From the NCBI GenBank assembly GCA_020161065.1, contig JAIUPH010000020.1, forward strand, positions 1-64,000: a DNA stretch of 64,000 bases, read 5' to 3'. This DNA is from Pseudomonadota bacterium. GTDB lineage: Bacteria; Pseudomonadota; Gammaproteobacteria; Burkholderiales; Burkholderiaceae_C. The notes beneath the pieces were generated by a model, which ran no database searches, was not told where the DNA came from, and worked only from the letters and a program-made list of their open reading frames with translations. Positions within the stretch are counted from its first letter, which is position 1, and every line of letters starts with the position of its first letter. The position numbers and the translations under genes are program-made. Shown here one piece after another: positions 46,087-54,706 of this stretch.

Positions 46087-46746
46087 TCAGAACATCCCCG
46101 CGGCGATGTTGATCGCCAGCGCCAGCACCACCGTGTTGAAGAAGAAGACCTGCACGCAATGCACCAGGCCGACGCGGCGCAGCGACGAATCGGTGAACGA
46201 GACATCGGCCGTCTGCGCCGAGGTGCCGATGATGCAGGCGAAGTAGAAGAAGTCGCTGTACTGCGGGTGCTCGGTGCCGGGGAACTGCAGCACGTCGGGG
46301 CGATGGCCGTCGCGCGCGACGTAGAAGTCGTGCGCGTAGTGCAGCGCGAACAGCGTCTGCGTGAACAGCCACGAGCTGGTCAGCGTCAGGCCGGCCAGCG
46401 ACACGTGCAGCACCTTGCCGCTGCCGTGCAGGTCCTTCATCGCCGCCAGCTGCGAGCCGGTGGCCAGCAGCACCGCGCCCGAGGCCAGCACCGCCAGCAT
46501 CAGCACCAGGAAGCGGCCTTCGCTTTCGGCGCGCGCGCGGCGCAGCATGGCGTCGGGCTTGGCGCCGCGCACCATGTGCCCCAGCAACGCCAGGTACAGC
46601 AGCGCGCAGGCGTTCCAGCCGATCAGCACCCGCGTCGGGCCGTGGCGCGTCCACTCGTCGGGCAGCGCCAGCGCGACCAGCAGCCCGACCGCCGCCGAGG
46701 CCCACAGCCGCGGCCGGTTGCGAATGAAGTGCCAGACGCGCAGCAC
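46087..46746 (-). CDS. DUF1345 domain-containing membrane protein
   Basis: A ~219-residue integral membrane protein with five to six TM helices. The segment FYVARDGHRPDVLQFPGTEHPQYSDFFYFACIIGTSAQTADV is the conserved core of DUF1345, a family of unknown function. No ATG fits; the best start is GTG at 46746, 17 bp after the MurA-paralog stop, although no good ribosome site is visible. Co-transcription with the MurA paralog is likely. Confidence 0.82.
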   Translation of the reverse strand: MLRVWHFIRNRPRLWASAAVGLLVALALPDEWTRHGPTRVLIGWNACALLYLALLGHMVRGAKPDAMLRRARAESEGRFLVLMLAVLASGAVLLATGSQLAAMKDLHGSGKVLHVSLAGLTLTSSWLFTQTLFALHYAHDFYVARDGHRPDVLQFPGTEHPQYSDFFYFACIIGTSAQTADVSFTDSSLRRVGLVHCVQVFFFNTVVLALAINIAAGMF

Positions 46747-46763
46747 GGGAGGTCGGGCCGCGG

Positions 46764-48065
46764 CTACTGGCTGTCGCGCCACTCGATCTGCGCCCCCAGG
46801 GCGCTGAGGTTCTCCACGAAGCGCGGGTGGGCGCGGCGGATCGGCGTCGCGTTGCGGATGCCGCTGTTGCCCGGAATGCTGGCCGCCACCATCAGCAGCG
46901 CGATGGCCACGCGGATGATGTAGGGGCTTTCCACCGTGGCCGGCCCCAGCGGCTTGCCGCCGAAGGTGATGACGCGGTGCGGGTCGCACATCACCGCGTG
47001 CGCGCCGAACTTGGACAGCTCGCTGGTCCAGCCCATCGCGCCGTCGTAGACCTTGTTCCAGAACATCATGCTGCCCTCGGCCTTGACGCCCAGCGCCACG
47101 AAGATGGGCAGCAGGTCGACGGGCAGGTAGGGCCAGGGCGCGGCCTCCACCTTCTGCAGGATGTTGCGGGTGAAGGGCTCGCGCACGCGCAAGGGGCCAT
47201 CGACCTCGGTGCGCGACCAGCCGCCTTCGTGCACGACCTTGACGCCGAACTTGGCGAAGGTGCGGTCGATCAGCGGAAACTGCTCGGGCGTGGAGTTCTT
47301 GACCTCCACGCTGCCGCCGGTGATGGCGCCCAACGCGAGGAAGGTGACGATCTCGTGGAAGTCTTCGGCGAAGGTGAACTCGCCGCCGCCCAAAGCGTCG
47401 ACGCCTTCGACCACCAGCCGCGAGGTGCCCAGCCCCTCGATGCGCGCGCCCAGCATCTGCATGAACTGGCAGAACTCCTGCACGTGCGGCTCGCTGGCCG
47501 CGTTCATCAGTTGCGAGCGGCCTTGCGCCAGCGCGGCGCACAGCACGTAGTTCTCGGTGGTGGTGACGCTGGCGTAGTCCAGCCAGTGCTGCGCGGCCTG
47601 CAGCGGGCGGTGCGCGCGCATCACGATGCCGTCGGGCCGGCGCTCGACCGTGGCGCCGAAGCTCTGCATCACCTCCACGTGCGGGTCGATCTCGCGCATG
47701 CCCAGGCTGCAGCCCTTCACGTCGTCTTCGATGCGCGCGACGCCGAAGCGCGCCAGCAGCCCCGGCACCAGCATGATGCTGCTGCGCATCTCCTCGGGCA
47801 GGCGGTGCTCGGCCTCGTCGAAGCGCGTGTGCTTGTGGTGCACGTCGAGCACGCGGGCCTCGAAGTCGACCGTGACGTCGCTGCCCAGCGTGCGGAAGAT
47901 GTCGAGGATCTTCCTGACATCGGTGATTTCTGGAATGCCGCGCAGGCGCACCGGCTCGCGGGTCAGCAGCGTGGCGCACAGGATGGGCAGCACGGCGTTC
48001 TTGTTCGCCGAAGGCACGAGGCGGCCGCGCAGGGGCTTGCCGCCGTGGACGATGAGGTCTGACAT
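46764..48065 (-). CDS. divergent MurA-family enolpyruvyl transferase paralog
   Basis: A 433-residue enolpyruvyl-transferase. MurA catalytic positions are kept: Lys22-Asn23 (SANKNAVLPIL), Cys119 in KGCSLGMREIDPH (equivalent to Cys115 of E. coli MurA), Asp317 (LPVDLLP, like Asp305) and Arg385 (YIIRVAIAL, like Arg397). The surrounding sequence is far from standard MurA; GGCAIG reads KGCSLG and FPTDMQAQ reads LPVDLLPI. It is not in the usual murA neighbourhood but precedes a DUF1345 gene. It may act on UDP-GlcNAc or a different sugar nucleotide. Retained Cys predicts fosfomycin sensitivity. Confidence 0.87.
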   Translation of the reverse strand: MSDLIVHGGKPLRGRLVPSANKNAVLPILCATLLTREPVRLRGIPEITDVRKILDIFRTLGSDVTVDFEARVLDVHHKHTRFDEAEHRLPEEMRSSIMLVPGLLARFGVARIEDDVKGCSLGMREIDPHVEVMQSFGATVERRPDGIVMRAHRPLQAAQHWLDYASVTTTENYVLCAALAQGRSQLMNAASEPHVQEFCQFMQMLGARIEGLGTSRLVVEGVDALGGGEFTFAEDFHEIVTFLALGAITGGSVEVKNSTPEQFPLIDRTFAKFGVKVVHEGGWSRTEVDGPLRVREPFTRNILQKVEAAPWPYLPVDLLPIFVALGVKAEGSMMFWNKVYDGAMGWTSELSKFGAHAVMCDPHRVITFGGKPLGPATVESPYIIRVAIALLMVAASIPGNSGIRNATPIRRAHPRFVENLSALGAQIEWRDSQ

Positions 48066-48087
48066 GGACGATTCAGGGAAAGGACAA

Positions 48088-48110
48088 CGGCGATTATCGA
48101 CATATGATGA
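48088..48110. promoter_or_regulatory. AT-rich divergent promoter region between murA-like and CDGSH genes
   Basis: The 96-bp gap between the divergent genes contains two good -10-like hexamers: TATGAT at 48103-48108 on the plus strand and GATAAT (minus strand of 48092-48097). No convincing -35 box accompanies either. The AT-rich patch stands out in this GC-rich DNA. Confidence 0.35.
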
Positions 48111-48161
48111 AAGGCAGGCGCCCTTCGCGGCGCGCCTTCCTTTCCGCCGAAGGAGATCGCC

Positions 48162-48890
48162 ATGGCCGACCCGCGCCACGCCGTGCAACCCGGCACCAGC
48201 CCCGCGCCCGACGCGGTGTGGATCAAGGTCACCGCCGGCGGCCCCTACGTGGTGCACGGCGCGCCGCCGCTGGTGCAGATGACGATCGCGGTGGACGCCG
48301 CCGGCACCTCCATCGGCTTCGCCACCGGCAAGACCTTCGACAGCAAGGAAGGCATGGCACTGTGCCGCTGCGGCCACAGCCGCCACGCGCCGTTCTGCGA
48401 CGGCTCGCACCTGAAGGCAGGCATGGACCTGGCCGAGCGCGCCTCGTTCGCGCCGCTGCTGCAGGGCTCGACCGAGATCGACGGCCCCACGCTGGCGCTG
48501 ACCGACAACGAGGCGTACTGCGCCTTCGGCCGCTTCTGCGATGCCCACCACCAGATCTGGAACGAGGTGCAACTGCCCGGCACCCAGGCCGCCGACAACA
48601 CCCGGCACATGGCCTCGCACTGCCCCGGCGGCCGCCTGCTGGTGTGGGACCGCCAGACGGGCCAGCCCATCGAGCCGGCCGAGCCCGCCGCCATCCACCC
48701 GCTGGAAGACCCCGCCCAGCAATGCAGCGGGCCGCTGATGGTGCGCGGCGGCGTGCGCGTGGAAAGCGCCGACGGGCGCAGCTACGAAATCCGCAACCGC
48801 CAGGCGCTGTGCCGCTGCGGCCACTCGTCGAACAAGCCTTTCTGCGACGGCACGCATGCTTCGGTGAAGTACCGCGACGGCATTGCGTGA
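48162..48890 (+). CDS. double-CDGSH iron-sulfur protein with central Fe-S region
   Basis: A 242-residue protein with two CDGSH-type 2Fe-2S motifs: CRCGHSRHAPFCDGSH (about residues 68-83) and CRCGHSSNKPFCDGTH (near 217-232). Each has the three Cys and one His ligands. Between them, YCAFGRFCDAHHQIW and a later Cys resemble the divergent 4Fe-4S mono-cluster region that is often fused to CDGSH domains. Role: redox or iron-sulfur sensing/storage, not further defined. A perfect AAGGAG ribosome site precedes the ATG. Confidence 0.9.
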   Translation: MADPRHAVQPGTSPAPDAVWIKVTAGGPYVVHGAPPLVQMTIAVDAAGTSIGFATGKTFDSKEGMALCRCGHSRHAPFCDGSHLKAGMDLAERASFAPLLQGSTEIDGPTLALTDNEAYCAFGRFCDAHHQIWNEVQLPGTQAADNTRHMASHCPGGRLLVWDRQTGQPIEPAEPAAIHPLEDPAQQCSGPLMVRGGVRVESADGRSYEIRNRQALCRCGHSSNKPFCDGTHASVKYRDGIA

Positions 48891-48912
48891 TGGCCGGCGG
48901 CCGGGCAGCCGC

Positions 48913-50106
48913 CTACAACTTCACCGGCCCGCCGCCATCCCCCGGCAGCGCCTGCGCCGCCGCCTGCCGGGCCTGCGCCTGGCGCGTGCGGTCGACATAA
49001 CTGTCGGCCCGCGCCAACTGCTCGCGCACCAGGGCGTTGTTCTGGCCCATCACGTCGATGGCCTTGGCGCGGAAGTTGTCCATCGCGTCCATGGCCTGGA
49101 AGGTCTGGTCGAACATCTCCTTGATCTTCTCGATGCCCAGCATCGGGTTGCTGCTGAACTGCGTCGTCGCGTCGACGTGCTGGTTGAGCGCGCGGCCGGT
49201 CTGGCTGATGAGCTCGCCGATGGTCGCGTTGACGCCTTGCAGCATCTCCATCACGCGGATCTGGTTGCCGGTGGCGCGCGCCACCGTCTGCGCGACGGCC
49301 AACGCGCTCATGCCGGTGGTGGCCACGCGGGTGCAGCCGTTGATCATCTCGCGGCCGGTCTTCTTCAGCACGTCCAGCGCCAGGTAGCCGTTGACGCACA
49401 CGGCCTGCTGGGTCTGGATGTCGGCGAGGTTCTGGCGCGCGTAGAACAGCACCTCCTGGCGCAGCGCCTGGGCCTTGGCCGGGTCCGACGCTTCCAGCGA
49501 CTTCACCTTCTCGTCCAGCCGGCTGTCGAGCTGCTGCGCGAAGCGCTGCGCGGCGGCCAGCTTGGTCATGGCGTCCCACAGCTTGGCACGCGTGGCCTCG
49601 ATGTCGACCACGTCTTTCTGCATGTCGTCGCGCGCGGCGTAGAGCTGGCTCATGCTGGTCTTCAACTGCTCGGCGGCGCTTTGGTACTTGCGGAAATACG
49701 CTTCGAGCTTGCTGCCGAAGGGGATCAGCCCGAGCAGCTTGCGCGGCTGCATCAAGTCGCCGTCACGGCCGGGGTTCAGCTCGTCGAGCTGCGCGCGGAT
49801 CGCCTCGATCGCCTTGTACGCCGGGCTGTCCTCGATGCCCGCGAAGTTGCGCTGCATGAAGCGCCCCTGCATCAGCGCCGAGGCGTTGCTGATCTCCTCG
49901 CGGCCCAGCGCGAAGGCGCTGTCCAGGCGCTGCTTGAAGGCGTCGGAATGCACGTCTTCGGCGGCCAAGGCGTCGATGAAGCGCAGCACCTGCGCGTCCA
50001 CCTGCTGCTGCAGCTCGGGCTTCAACGGCACGGCCTCGCGCGCCGCTTCCACCGCCACCGGCGTGATGACTTCGGGCGGCTCCAGCTTGAAGGGCGTTTC
50101 GCTCAT
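48913..50106 (-). CDS. TelA/KlaA-type toxic anion resistance protein
   Basis: A 397-residue, largely alpha-helical, cytosolic protein of the TelA family (PF05816-type). Long coiled-coil-prone helices fill about residues 30-370. The segments GLIPFGSKLEAYFRKYQSAAEQL and VAQTVARATGNQIRVMEMLQG are family-typical. TelA proteins are linked to tellurite and toxic-anion resistance and to Ter-like stress systems, but the mechanism is unknown. The start at 50106 overlaps the XpaC-like gene stop as ATGA. Last gene of the four-gene operon. Confidence 0.88.
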   Translation of the reverse strand: MSETPFKLEPPEVITPVAVEAAREAVPLKPELQQQVDAQVLRFIDALAAEDVHSDAFKQRLDSAFALGREEISNASALMQGRFMQRNFAGIEDSPAYKAIEAIRAQLDELNPGRDGDLMQPRKLLGLIPFGSKLEAYFRKYQSAAEQLKTSMSQLYAARDDMQKDVVDIEATRAKLWDAMTKLAAAQRFAQQLDSRLDEKVKSLEASDPAKAQALRQEVLFYARQNLADIQTQQAVCVNGYLALDVLKKTGREMINGCTRVATTGMSALAVAQTVARATGNQIRVMEMLQGVNATIGELISQTGRALNQHVDATTQFSSNPMLGIEKIKEMFDQTFQAMDAMDNFRAKAIDVMGQNNALVREQLARADSYVDRTRQAQARQAAAQALPGDGGGPVKL

Positions 50107-50804
50107 GATTTGGGTTCCTTCTTCGACAGGTTCAGTGCCGGTGCTTCCACCGCGGACGGGGCGAACTTCTGCTGCAGGAAGCGGCTGTGCACCAAGAAGG
50201 CATGCGCGTCCTGCGCCGCGAGGTCGTCGCCCAGCTCGCCGACCTTGGCTTCCAGCTCGGCGATGGTGTCCTTGAAGGTGTCGACCGCGGTCTTGCCGTT
50301 GTCCAGCAGCTTGGTGGTGGCGTAGCGCGCCGGGATCGACAGGTAGGTGTTCAGCGCCTCGGGCAGGTAGCTGATGGCGATGTGGCGGGCATGGAAGCTG
50401 TCCTGCAGCGACAGGCTGCCCTTGCTGCGCTCCCATTGCTGCAGCAGTTCGGCCAGCGACTTGCACAGCTCCAGCACGCGCGCCTGCAGGCTGGCCGGGA
50501 TGCGGTTGTCGGGGTTGTATTCGGTCAGCCGGCGCACGCCTTGCAGCGCACGCTCCATGGCCTCGCGCGCATCGCCTTCGTCCTTGAAATCCAGCGCCTC
50601 CCAGTCGTCGCCGCGCCACGAAGGCAGGCCCAGCCACAGCGCGCCGATGGCCCAACCCGCGACGTAACCCAGCGCGGCCAGCGCCAGCCCCGCGCCGCCC
50701 AGCAGCCCCAGTGCCTTGAGCAGCAGCACCGCCGCCGCCATGCCCAGCGCCAGCCAATGCGCGGGGGCGGTCAGCAGGCGCAGCAGCCGCTCACTGGTAC
50801 GCAC
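50103..50804 (-). CDS. XpaC-like (5-bromo-4-chloroindolyl phosphate hydrolysis family) membrane protein
   Basis: A 233-residue protein with two N-terminal TM helices (about 14-34 and 38-58) and a helical cytosolic domain. The helical part has RRLTEYNPDNR-IPASLQARVLELCKSL and ISYLPEALNTYLSIPARYATT, the latter matching XpaC-family proteins. XpaC partners TelA/YaaN in Bacillus and other bacteria, so the pairing is conserved. Hydrolase activity of the family name is not a proven enzymology. It overlaps the VWA gene by 14 bp upstream and the TelA gene by 4 bp downstream. Confidence 0.75.
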   Translation of the reverse strand: MRTSERLLRLLTAPAHWLALGMAAAVLLLKALGLLGGAGLALAALGYVAGWAIGALWLGLPSWRGDDWEALDFKDEGDAREAMERALQGVRRLTEYNPDNRIPASLQARVLELCKSLAELLQQWERSKGSLSLQDSFHARHIAISYLPEALNTYLSIPARYATTKLLDNGKTAVDTFKDTIAELEAKVGELGDDLAAQDAHAFLVHSRFLQQKFAPSAVEAPALNLSKKEPKS

Positions 50805-52437
50805 GAATGTCCTTGAACACCGAGTACAGGCTGCGCTTGCGCGCGTCGAAGACCTGGCCGCCGGTGAGCTTGGCCAGCTCTTTCAGCGCGCCTTCGTTGG
50901 CCTCGCCGAACAGCACCCAGAACACGGGGATGGCTTTCACGTCCTCGGGCAGCGCCGCGTAGTCGCGCTTGAACTGCTCGAGGTCGCGGCCCTTGTTGTT
51001 CTCGCCGTCGGTGAAGGCGACCACCGAGTACTGGTACTTCGGGTGCCGGTTGCGCTCGGTCATCATGTGCTGCAGCGACTGGTAGACCGCGTCGTACAAC
51101 GCGGTGCCGCCCTTCATCTGCAGGCCTTCGGCGAAGTCGCGCACGTGGGTCAGCACCTGCTGCGTGGCTTCGGAGTCGGCCTGCTGCTGCACGCCGCGCG
51201 CCGTGGCCTGCAGCGCCGGCAGCTCGAAGCCGGTGCGGCCGTAGGGCGCGTCGGCGAAGGGCTGCAGCCAGATCTTCTCGCGGCCGCTCAGGCGCGCGAT
51301 GCGCCCGGTCAGCGAGGCGTCGGTGCCGGCCATGTACTGGATGGCTTGCACCAGCTGCTGGCGGCGCCCGCCGCCCTGCATGCTGCCGCTGGTGTCCAGC
51401 ACGAAGGTGCTGGCGATCGGCGTGCGGAACTCGTTGAGGTAGGCGGCGATCAGCCCGTCGGCCAGCGCCCGGTCGGGCGAGAACGGCAGCTCCACCTGCA
51501 GCCCGGCCTTGGGCAGCAGGTCTTCGACGCGCGCCGCCACCTCGGGCCGGATGGGCCGGCGCAGCGTCTGCCGCGCCAGCCAGGTCTGCGCGGCGTCGCC
51601 CTTCAGGTAGTCCACCACCTTGACGTAGTCGGCGCGCCGGCTCTCATCCAGCAGCATGAAGGGGTAGTCGGCCGTGCTGACGCCCTCGAAGGGGTAGATC
51701 AGCAGCAGCTTCTCGCGCAGCTTGCCGCCGGCGTTCAGGCCGAGCAGCCAGCTTTCGTAGTTGATGAAGGCGTTGGCGCGGCTGCCTTGCTGCAGGATGA
51801 ACTGCTCCGACAGGTAGGTGGAGTTGTCGCCGGGGATCTTGTAGCCCTTGAGGAAATCGGCGATGGCGCTGCGGTCGACGTCGGCGGCGGTCAGCGCCTC
51901 GGTCTTGCCGCCGGCGGCGGCCACCACGCCCATCAGCGCCATGAAGCCCTGGTTGCTGGTGGCCGGGTTGCTCAAGGCGTAGCGCAGCTTGCCGTCGCGC
52001 GCGGCGTTGGCGATGTCTTTCCAGGTGAGCTTGAGGCCGGGCTTGTCCCAGCCGTACTTGACGGCGTCGCCCTGGCTGACGCCCACGGCGATGGGCGACA
52101 GCATGATCTTCTCCTGCAGCTTGACGCGCGATTGCCCTTCGGGGCTGGCCAGCAGGTACTTGGCGTTGGCGAACCACGCGGCCTGCGCCTTGGCGTCGCC
52201 GCTCAGCACCGCCTCGGTGCTTTCCATCGTGCCGCCCCAGCGGAACTTGAGCCTCACGCCGGTGGCCTTGGTCACCATCTCTTCCAGCGGCTGCACGTCG
52301 CGCAAGTCCGTCGTGGCCAGCACCGTGAACTCGGGCGCCGGCGCGGCCGGCGGCGCGGGCGGCGGCGGCACGGCCTTCTCGCCGCAGGCGGCCAGCAGCA
52401 GCAGCAGCATCGCGAACGCGGCCCACCAGCGCTTCAT
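50791..52437 (-). CDS. lipoprotein with binding-protein-like domain and VWA domain
   Basis: A 548-residue protein. The lipobox LAAC with Cys18 predicts a lipid anchor, followed by a Pro-rich linker. Residues about 36-330 look like a periplasmic solute-binding fold (FTVLATTDLRDVQPLEEMV, LEKI-type strands, NQGFMALMG). A von Willebrand A domain follows from about 340, with MIDAS residues Asp348-x-Ser350-x-Ser352, a Thr in KGGTALYDAVYQS and Asp in FTDGENN. The fusion suggests a surface-exposed sensor that binds a ligand and a protein partner through a metal ion. Coupled to both neighbours. Confidence 0.85.
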   Translation of the reverse strand: MKRWWAAFAMLLLLLAACGEKAVPPPPAPPAAPAPEFTVLATTDLRDVQPLEEMVTKATGVRLKFRWGGTMESTEAVLSGDAKAQAAWFANAKYLLASPEGQSRVKLQEKIMLSPIAVGVSQGDAVKYGWDKPGLKLTWKDIANAARDGKLRYALSNPATSNQGFMALMGVVAAAGGKTEALTAADVDRSAIADFLKGYKIPGDNSTYLSEQFILQQGSRANAFINYESWLLGLNAGGKLREKLLLIYPFEGVSTADYPFMLLDESRRADYVKVVDYLKGDAAQTWLARQTLRRPIRPEVAARVEDLLPKAGLQVELPFSPDRALADGLIAAYLNEFRTPIASTFVLDTSGSMQGGGRRQQLVQAIQYMAGTDASLTGRIARLSGREKIWLQPFADAPYGRTGFELPALQATARGVQQQADSEATQQVLTHVRDFAEGLQMKGGTALYDAVYQSLQHMMTERNRHPKYQYSVVAFTDGENNKGRDLEQFKRDYAALPEDVKAIPVFWVLFGEANEGALKELAKLTGGQVFDARKRSLYSVFKDIRAYQ

Positions 52438-53567
52438 TGCGTCATCTCCTTGGCCACCACGTCGATCATCTCGGCCATGATCTCGAACGACGGCGGGTCC
52501 ACCACCTGCGTGATGCGCGGCTCCACCGCCAGCCCGGTGGCCTTGACGGCGGCCATGAAGCGCTCGGTGTCGGCGATGCGAAAGCCGTATTCCACGGCGA
52601 TGGCCTGCAGCTCGGCGTCGTTGGCCAGCAAGTCGCCCAGCGCCTTGGCGCGCTCGTTCAGCGAGACGAAGACCACCTTGTTGACGATGGTCGGCAGCGG
52701 GTACAGCAGCACCATGTCGGCGCCCACGCCCTTCTTGCGCAGCGCGTAGTCGACGAGCTGGTTCTCGTAGATGAAGGCCATCGGCGTCTTGCCGATGCCG
52801 ATGGCCACGTAGTCGTCGAAGTTGCCGTTGACGTAGTTTTCCTGGTAGCCCTGGCGCTTGAACAGCTCGGCCAGCTTCAGCGCCGCGGCCTGCGCGCTGG
52901 CGCGGTCGGTCACCACGTCGCCTTGCAGCGCGGCGCTGGTCAGCGCCAGGTACAGCGCGCCGGAGTTGCTGCGCCGCAGGTCGGTGGTCGACACCAGCAC
53001 GCTGCGGCCCACGTCGTAGGCAGCGCTCTCCTTCAGGTCCTTCCAGCGCGTCTTGGCCAACATCAGCTGCGTCAGCTTGGCCATGTCGACGCCGTAGACC
53101 TTGGGCGACAGCGGCTTGGCGACGCCGTTGGCGACCAGGATCTTGGCGATCGGCTCCCAGCTCGCGATGACCATCGGCGTGAACACCGGCGAGACCTGCG
53201 CCGCCGGCAGGTTGGCCTTGCGCGCCGCGTCGGCAATCTGGTTGGCCGCCACCACGCCCGACGGGAACAGGAAGTCGGGCGCCGCGCCCGGCAGTACGCG
53301 CGCGGCCATCTCGCGGCTGCCGATGCGCACCACGTCCACCGGCAGCTTCTTGGCGGCCAGGATGCGCAGCACGCGCGGGTCTTTGAAGAAGGGCTCGACG
53401 TCGAGCGCGATCACGCCCTTCAGCGCCGTGGTGCTGGCCGCCTCGGCGGCGGCCTGGTGCTCGATGCGCGATTGCTGCTGGCCGCGCAGCGCGAAGAACA
53501 GCGCCGAGCCGAAGGCCACGACCAGCAGCGCCGTGATCGCCGCCCGCTTCGCCGTGGACATCGCCAT
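52434..53567 (-). CDS. membrane-anchored substrate-binding-like protein, first gene of TelA operon
   Basis: A 377-residue protein with one N-terminal TM or uncleaved signal helix (about residues 8-27) and a periplasmic solute-binding fold (about 50-370). It has IALDVEPFFKDPRVLRILAAKKLPVDVVRIGSREMA and LYPLPTIVNKVVFVSL. It is a homolog-like partner of the binding domain of the next protein. A GAGGAGG ribosome site fixes the ATG at 53567. It overlaps the VWA gene by 4 bp and lies 28 bp after ribE. Ligand unknown. Confidence 0.72.
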   Translation of the reverse strand: MAMSTAKRAAITALLVVAFGSALFFALRGQQQSRIEHQAAAEAASTTALKGVIALDVEPFFKDPRVLRILAAKKLPVDVVRIGSREMAARVLPGAAPDFLFPSGVVAANQIADAARKANLPAAQVSPVFTPMVIASWEPIAKILVANGVAKPLSPKVYGVDMAKLTQLMLAKTRWKDLKESAAYDVGRSVLVSTTDLRRSNSGALYLALTSAALQGDVVTDRASAQAAALKLAELFKRQGYQENYVNGNFDDYVAIGIGKTPMAFIYENQLVDYALRKKGVGADMVLLYPLPTIVNKVVFVSLNERAKALGDLLANDAELQAIAVEYGFRIADTERFMAAVKATGLAVEPRITQVVDPPSFEIMAEMIDVVAKEMTQ

Positions 53568-53595
53568 GCCCTGTGCCTCCTCGTCGTGCGCCCCC

Positions 53596-54312
53596 TCAGG
53601 CGCGCGGCAGTGTAGTCGGTGCCGTCAACTCGTCCAGGCTCTTGCCCTGCTGGCGCAGCAGGCCTTCGAGCAGCGGCAGCAAGGGACCCAAGCGCTCGTC
53701 GAGCGCGTCGCGCACGGTGTCGACGAAGACCTGCGTCGAGCGTTCGATCTCGATGTTGAACGCGTCGCCCACGGCCTTGTCGCCGAAGGTCGTCATGCGC
53801 AGCGTCTCGGGGATCAGCCAGACCTCGAACCAGCCGCTGCCGTCGCGTTCGCGCTGCGCCTCGGCCACCGTCAGGCTGGCGCCGTTGACGGCGACGTAGC
53901 CCTTGGCGAACACGTAGCGCATCCACGGCGCCGGCAACGCCAGGCGCAGCACGTGGTTGTTCTCGGGGCGGCGCAGCTCGACCAGGCGCGCCTGGCAGTC
54001 GACGTGGCCCGAGAGCGGATGGCCGCCGATCTCGGCGCCGTCCTTGGCCGCGCGTTCGGCGTTGAGGCGGCTGCCCACGCGCAGCGCGGACAGCGTGGTC
54101 AGCGCCAGGCTTTGCTGCATGACGTCGAAGTCGGCGGCGTCGCTGCCGTGCAGCGCGGTGACGGTCAGACAGGTGCCGTCGCAGGCGACGCTGGCGCCGA
54201 TGGCCAACTCGTGCGCAAAGCCGGCCGGAAAGCGCAGGCGGAAACTTCGCAGGCCCGGGCGGTCGACGGCCTGCTCGACGGTGGCGACGCCCTGGACGAT
54301 GCCGGTGAACAT
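53596..54312 (-). CDS. ribE: riboflavin synthase, alpha subunit
   Basis: A 238-residue enzyme that dismutates two 6,7-dimethyl-8-ribityllumazine molecules to riboflavin. It has two lumazine-binding repeats: an N-terminal MFTGIVQGVATVE with CDGTCLTVTAL, and a second half with IGGHPLSGHVDCQARL and GYVAVNGASLTVAE. It is ~25 residues longer than usual because of a Leu-rich C-terminal tail (LGPLLPLLEGLLRQQGKSLDEL). No FMN riboswitch is visible upstream. It lies just before the TelA operon on the same strand and may share its transcript. Confidence 0.93.
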   Translation of the reverse strand: MFTGIVQGVATVEQAVDRPGLRSFRLRFPAGFAHELAIGASVACDGTCLTVTALHGSDAADFDVMQQSLALTTLSALRVGSRLNAERAAKDGAEIGGHPLSGHVDCQARLVELRRPENNHVLRLALPAPWMRYVFAKGYVAVNGASLTVAEAQRERDGSGWFEVWLIPETLRMTTFGDKAVGDAFNIEIERSTQVFVDTVRDALDERLGPLLPLLEGLLRQQGKSLDELTAPTTLPRA

Positions 54313-54370
54313 GGTGCGGCGAGCTTATCAGCCCGCCGCGCCGGCGCCCTCAGTCCGGGCACACCCGAGC

Positions 54371-54589
54371 TCAGCCCGGCTTGTGCGCGGCGCTCTGCGG
54401 CTTGAGCTGCGCCAGCTTCACCGCCGCCTGCGTCGACTGCTTGGCCGACACCGGCGCGGGGCTTTCGCTGCGGCCATCGGCCAGCCAGGGCGAGGCGCAC
54501 AGCACCATCAGCATCGACATCAGCACGGCCGCGAAGGCATGCGAGTCACGGTTGCCGTCGCGCTGCATGTTCAGATGGAAGAAGTTCAT
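54371..54589 (-). CDS. small membrane/exported protein, unknown
   Basis: A 72-residue protein starting MNFFHLNMQRDGN, with one hydrophobic helix (about residues 18-36: SHAFAAVLMSMLMVLCASPWLA) that could be a signal peptide, then a polar Ser/Ala/Lys/Gln tail. AGGAG is spaced 7 nt before the ATG, so translation is likely. I recognise no family. It lies 58 bp before ribE on the same strand. Confidence 0.55.
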   Translation of the reverse strand: MNFFHLNMQRDGNRDSHAFAAVLMSMLMVLCASPWLADGRSESPAPVSAKQSTQAAVKLAQLKPQSAAHKPG

Positions 54590-54706
54590 GTTGCTGCTCC
54601 TGAGTTCGGTCCGGTGTTGCTTGACTGGGGCGCTGCTTGGTTCAACAGCGTGAAGCCAGTGTCTGCTGCCACGCCGCGCGGCGCTGCGCCGCAGGTCACT
54701 GCGCGC

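Noticed and set aside
54313-54370. Possible FMN riboswitch before ribE
   Set aside because: The gap is only 58 bp and shows none of the conserved RFN-element sequence blocks.
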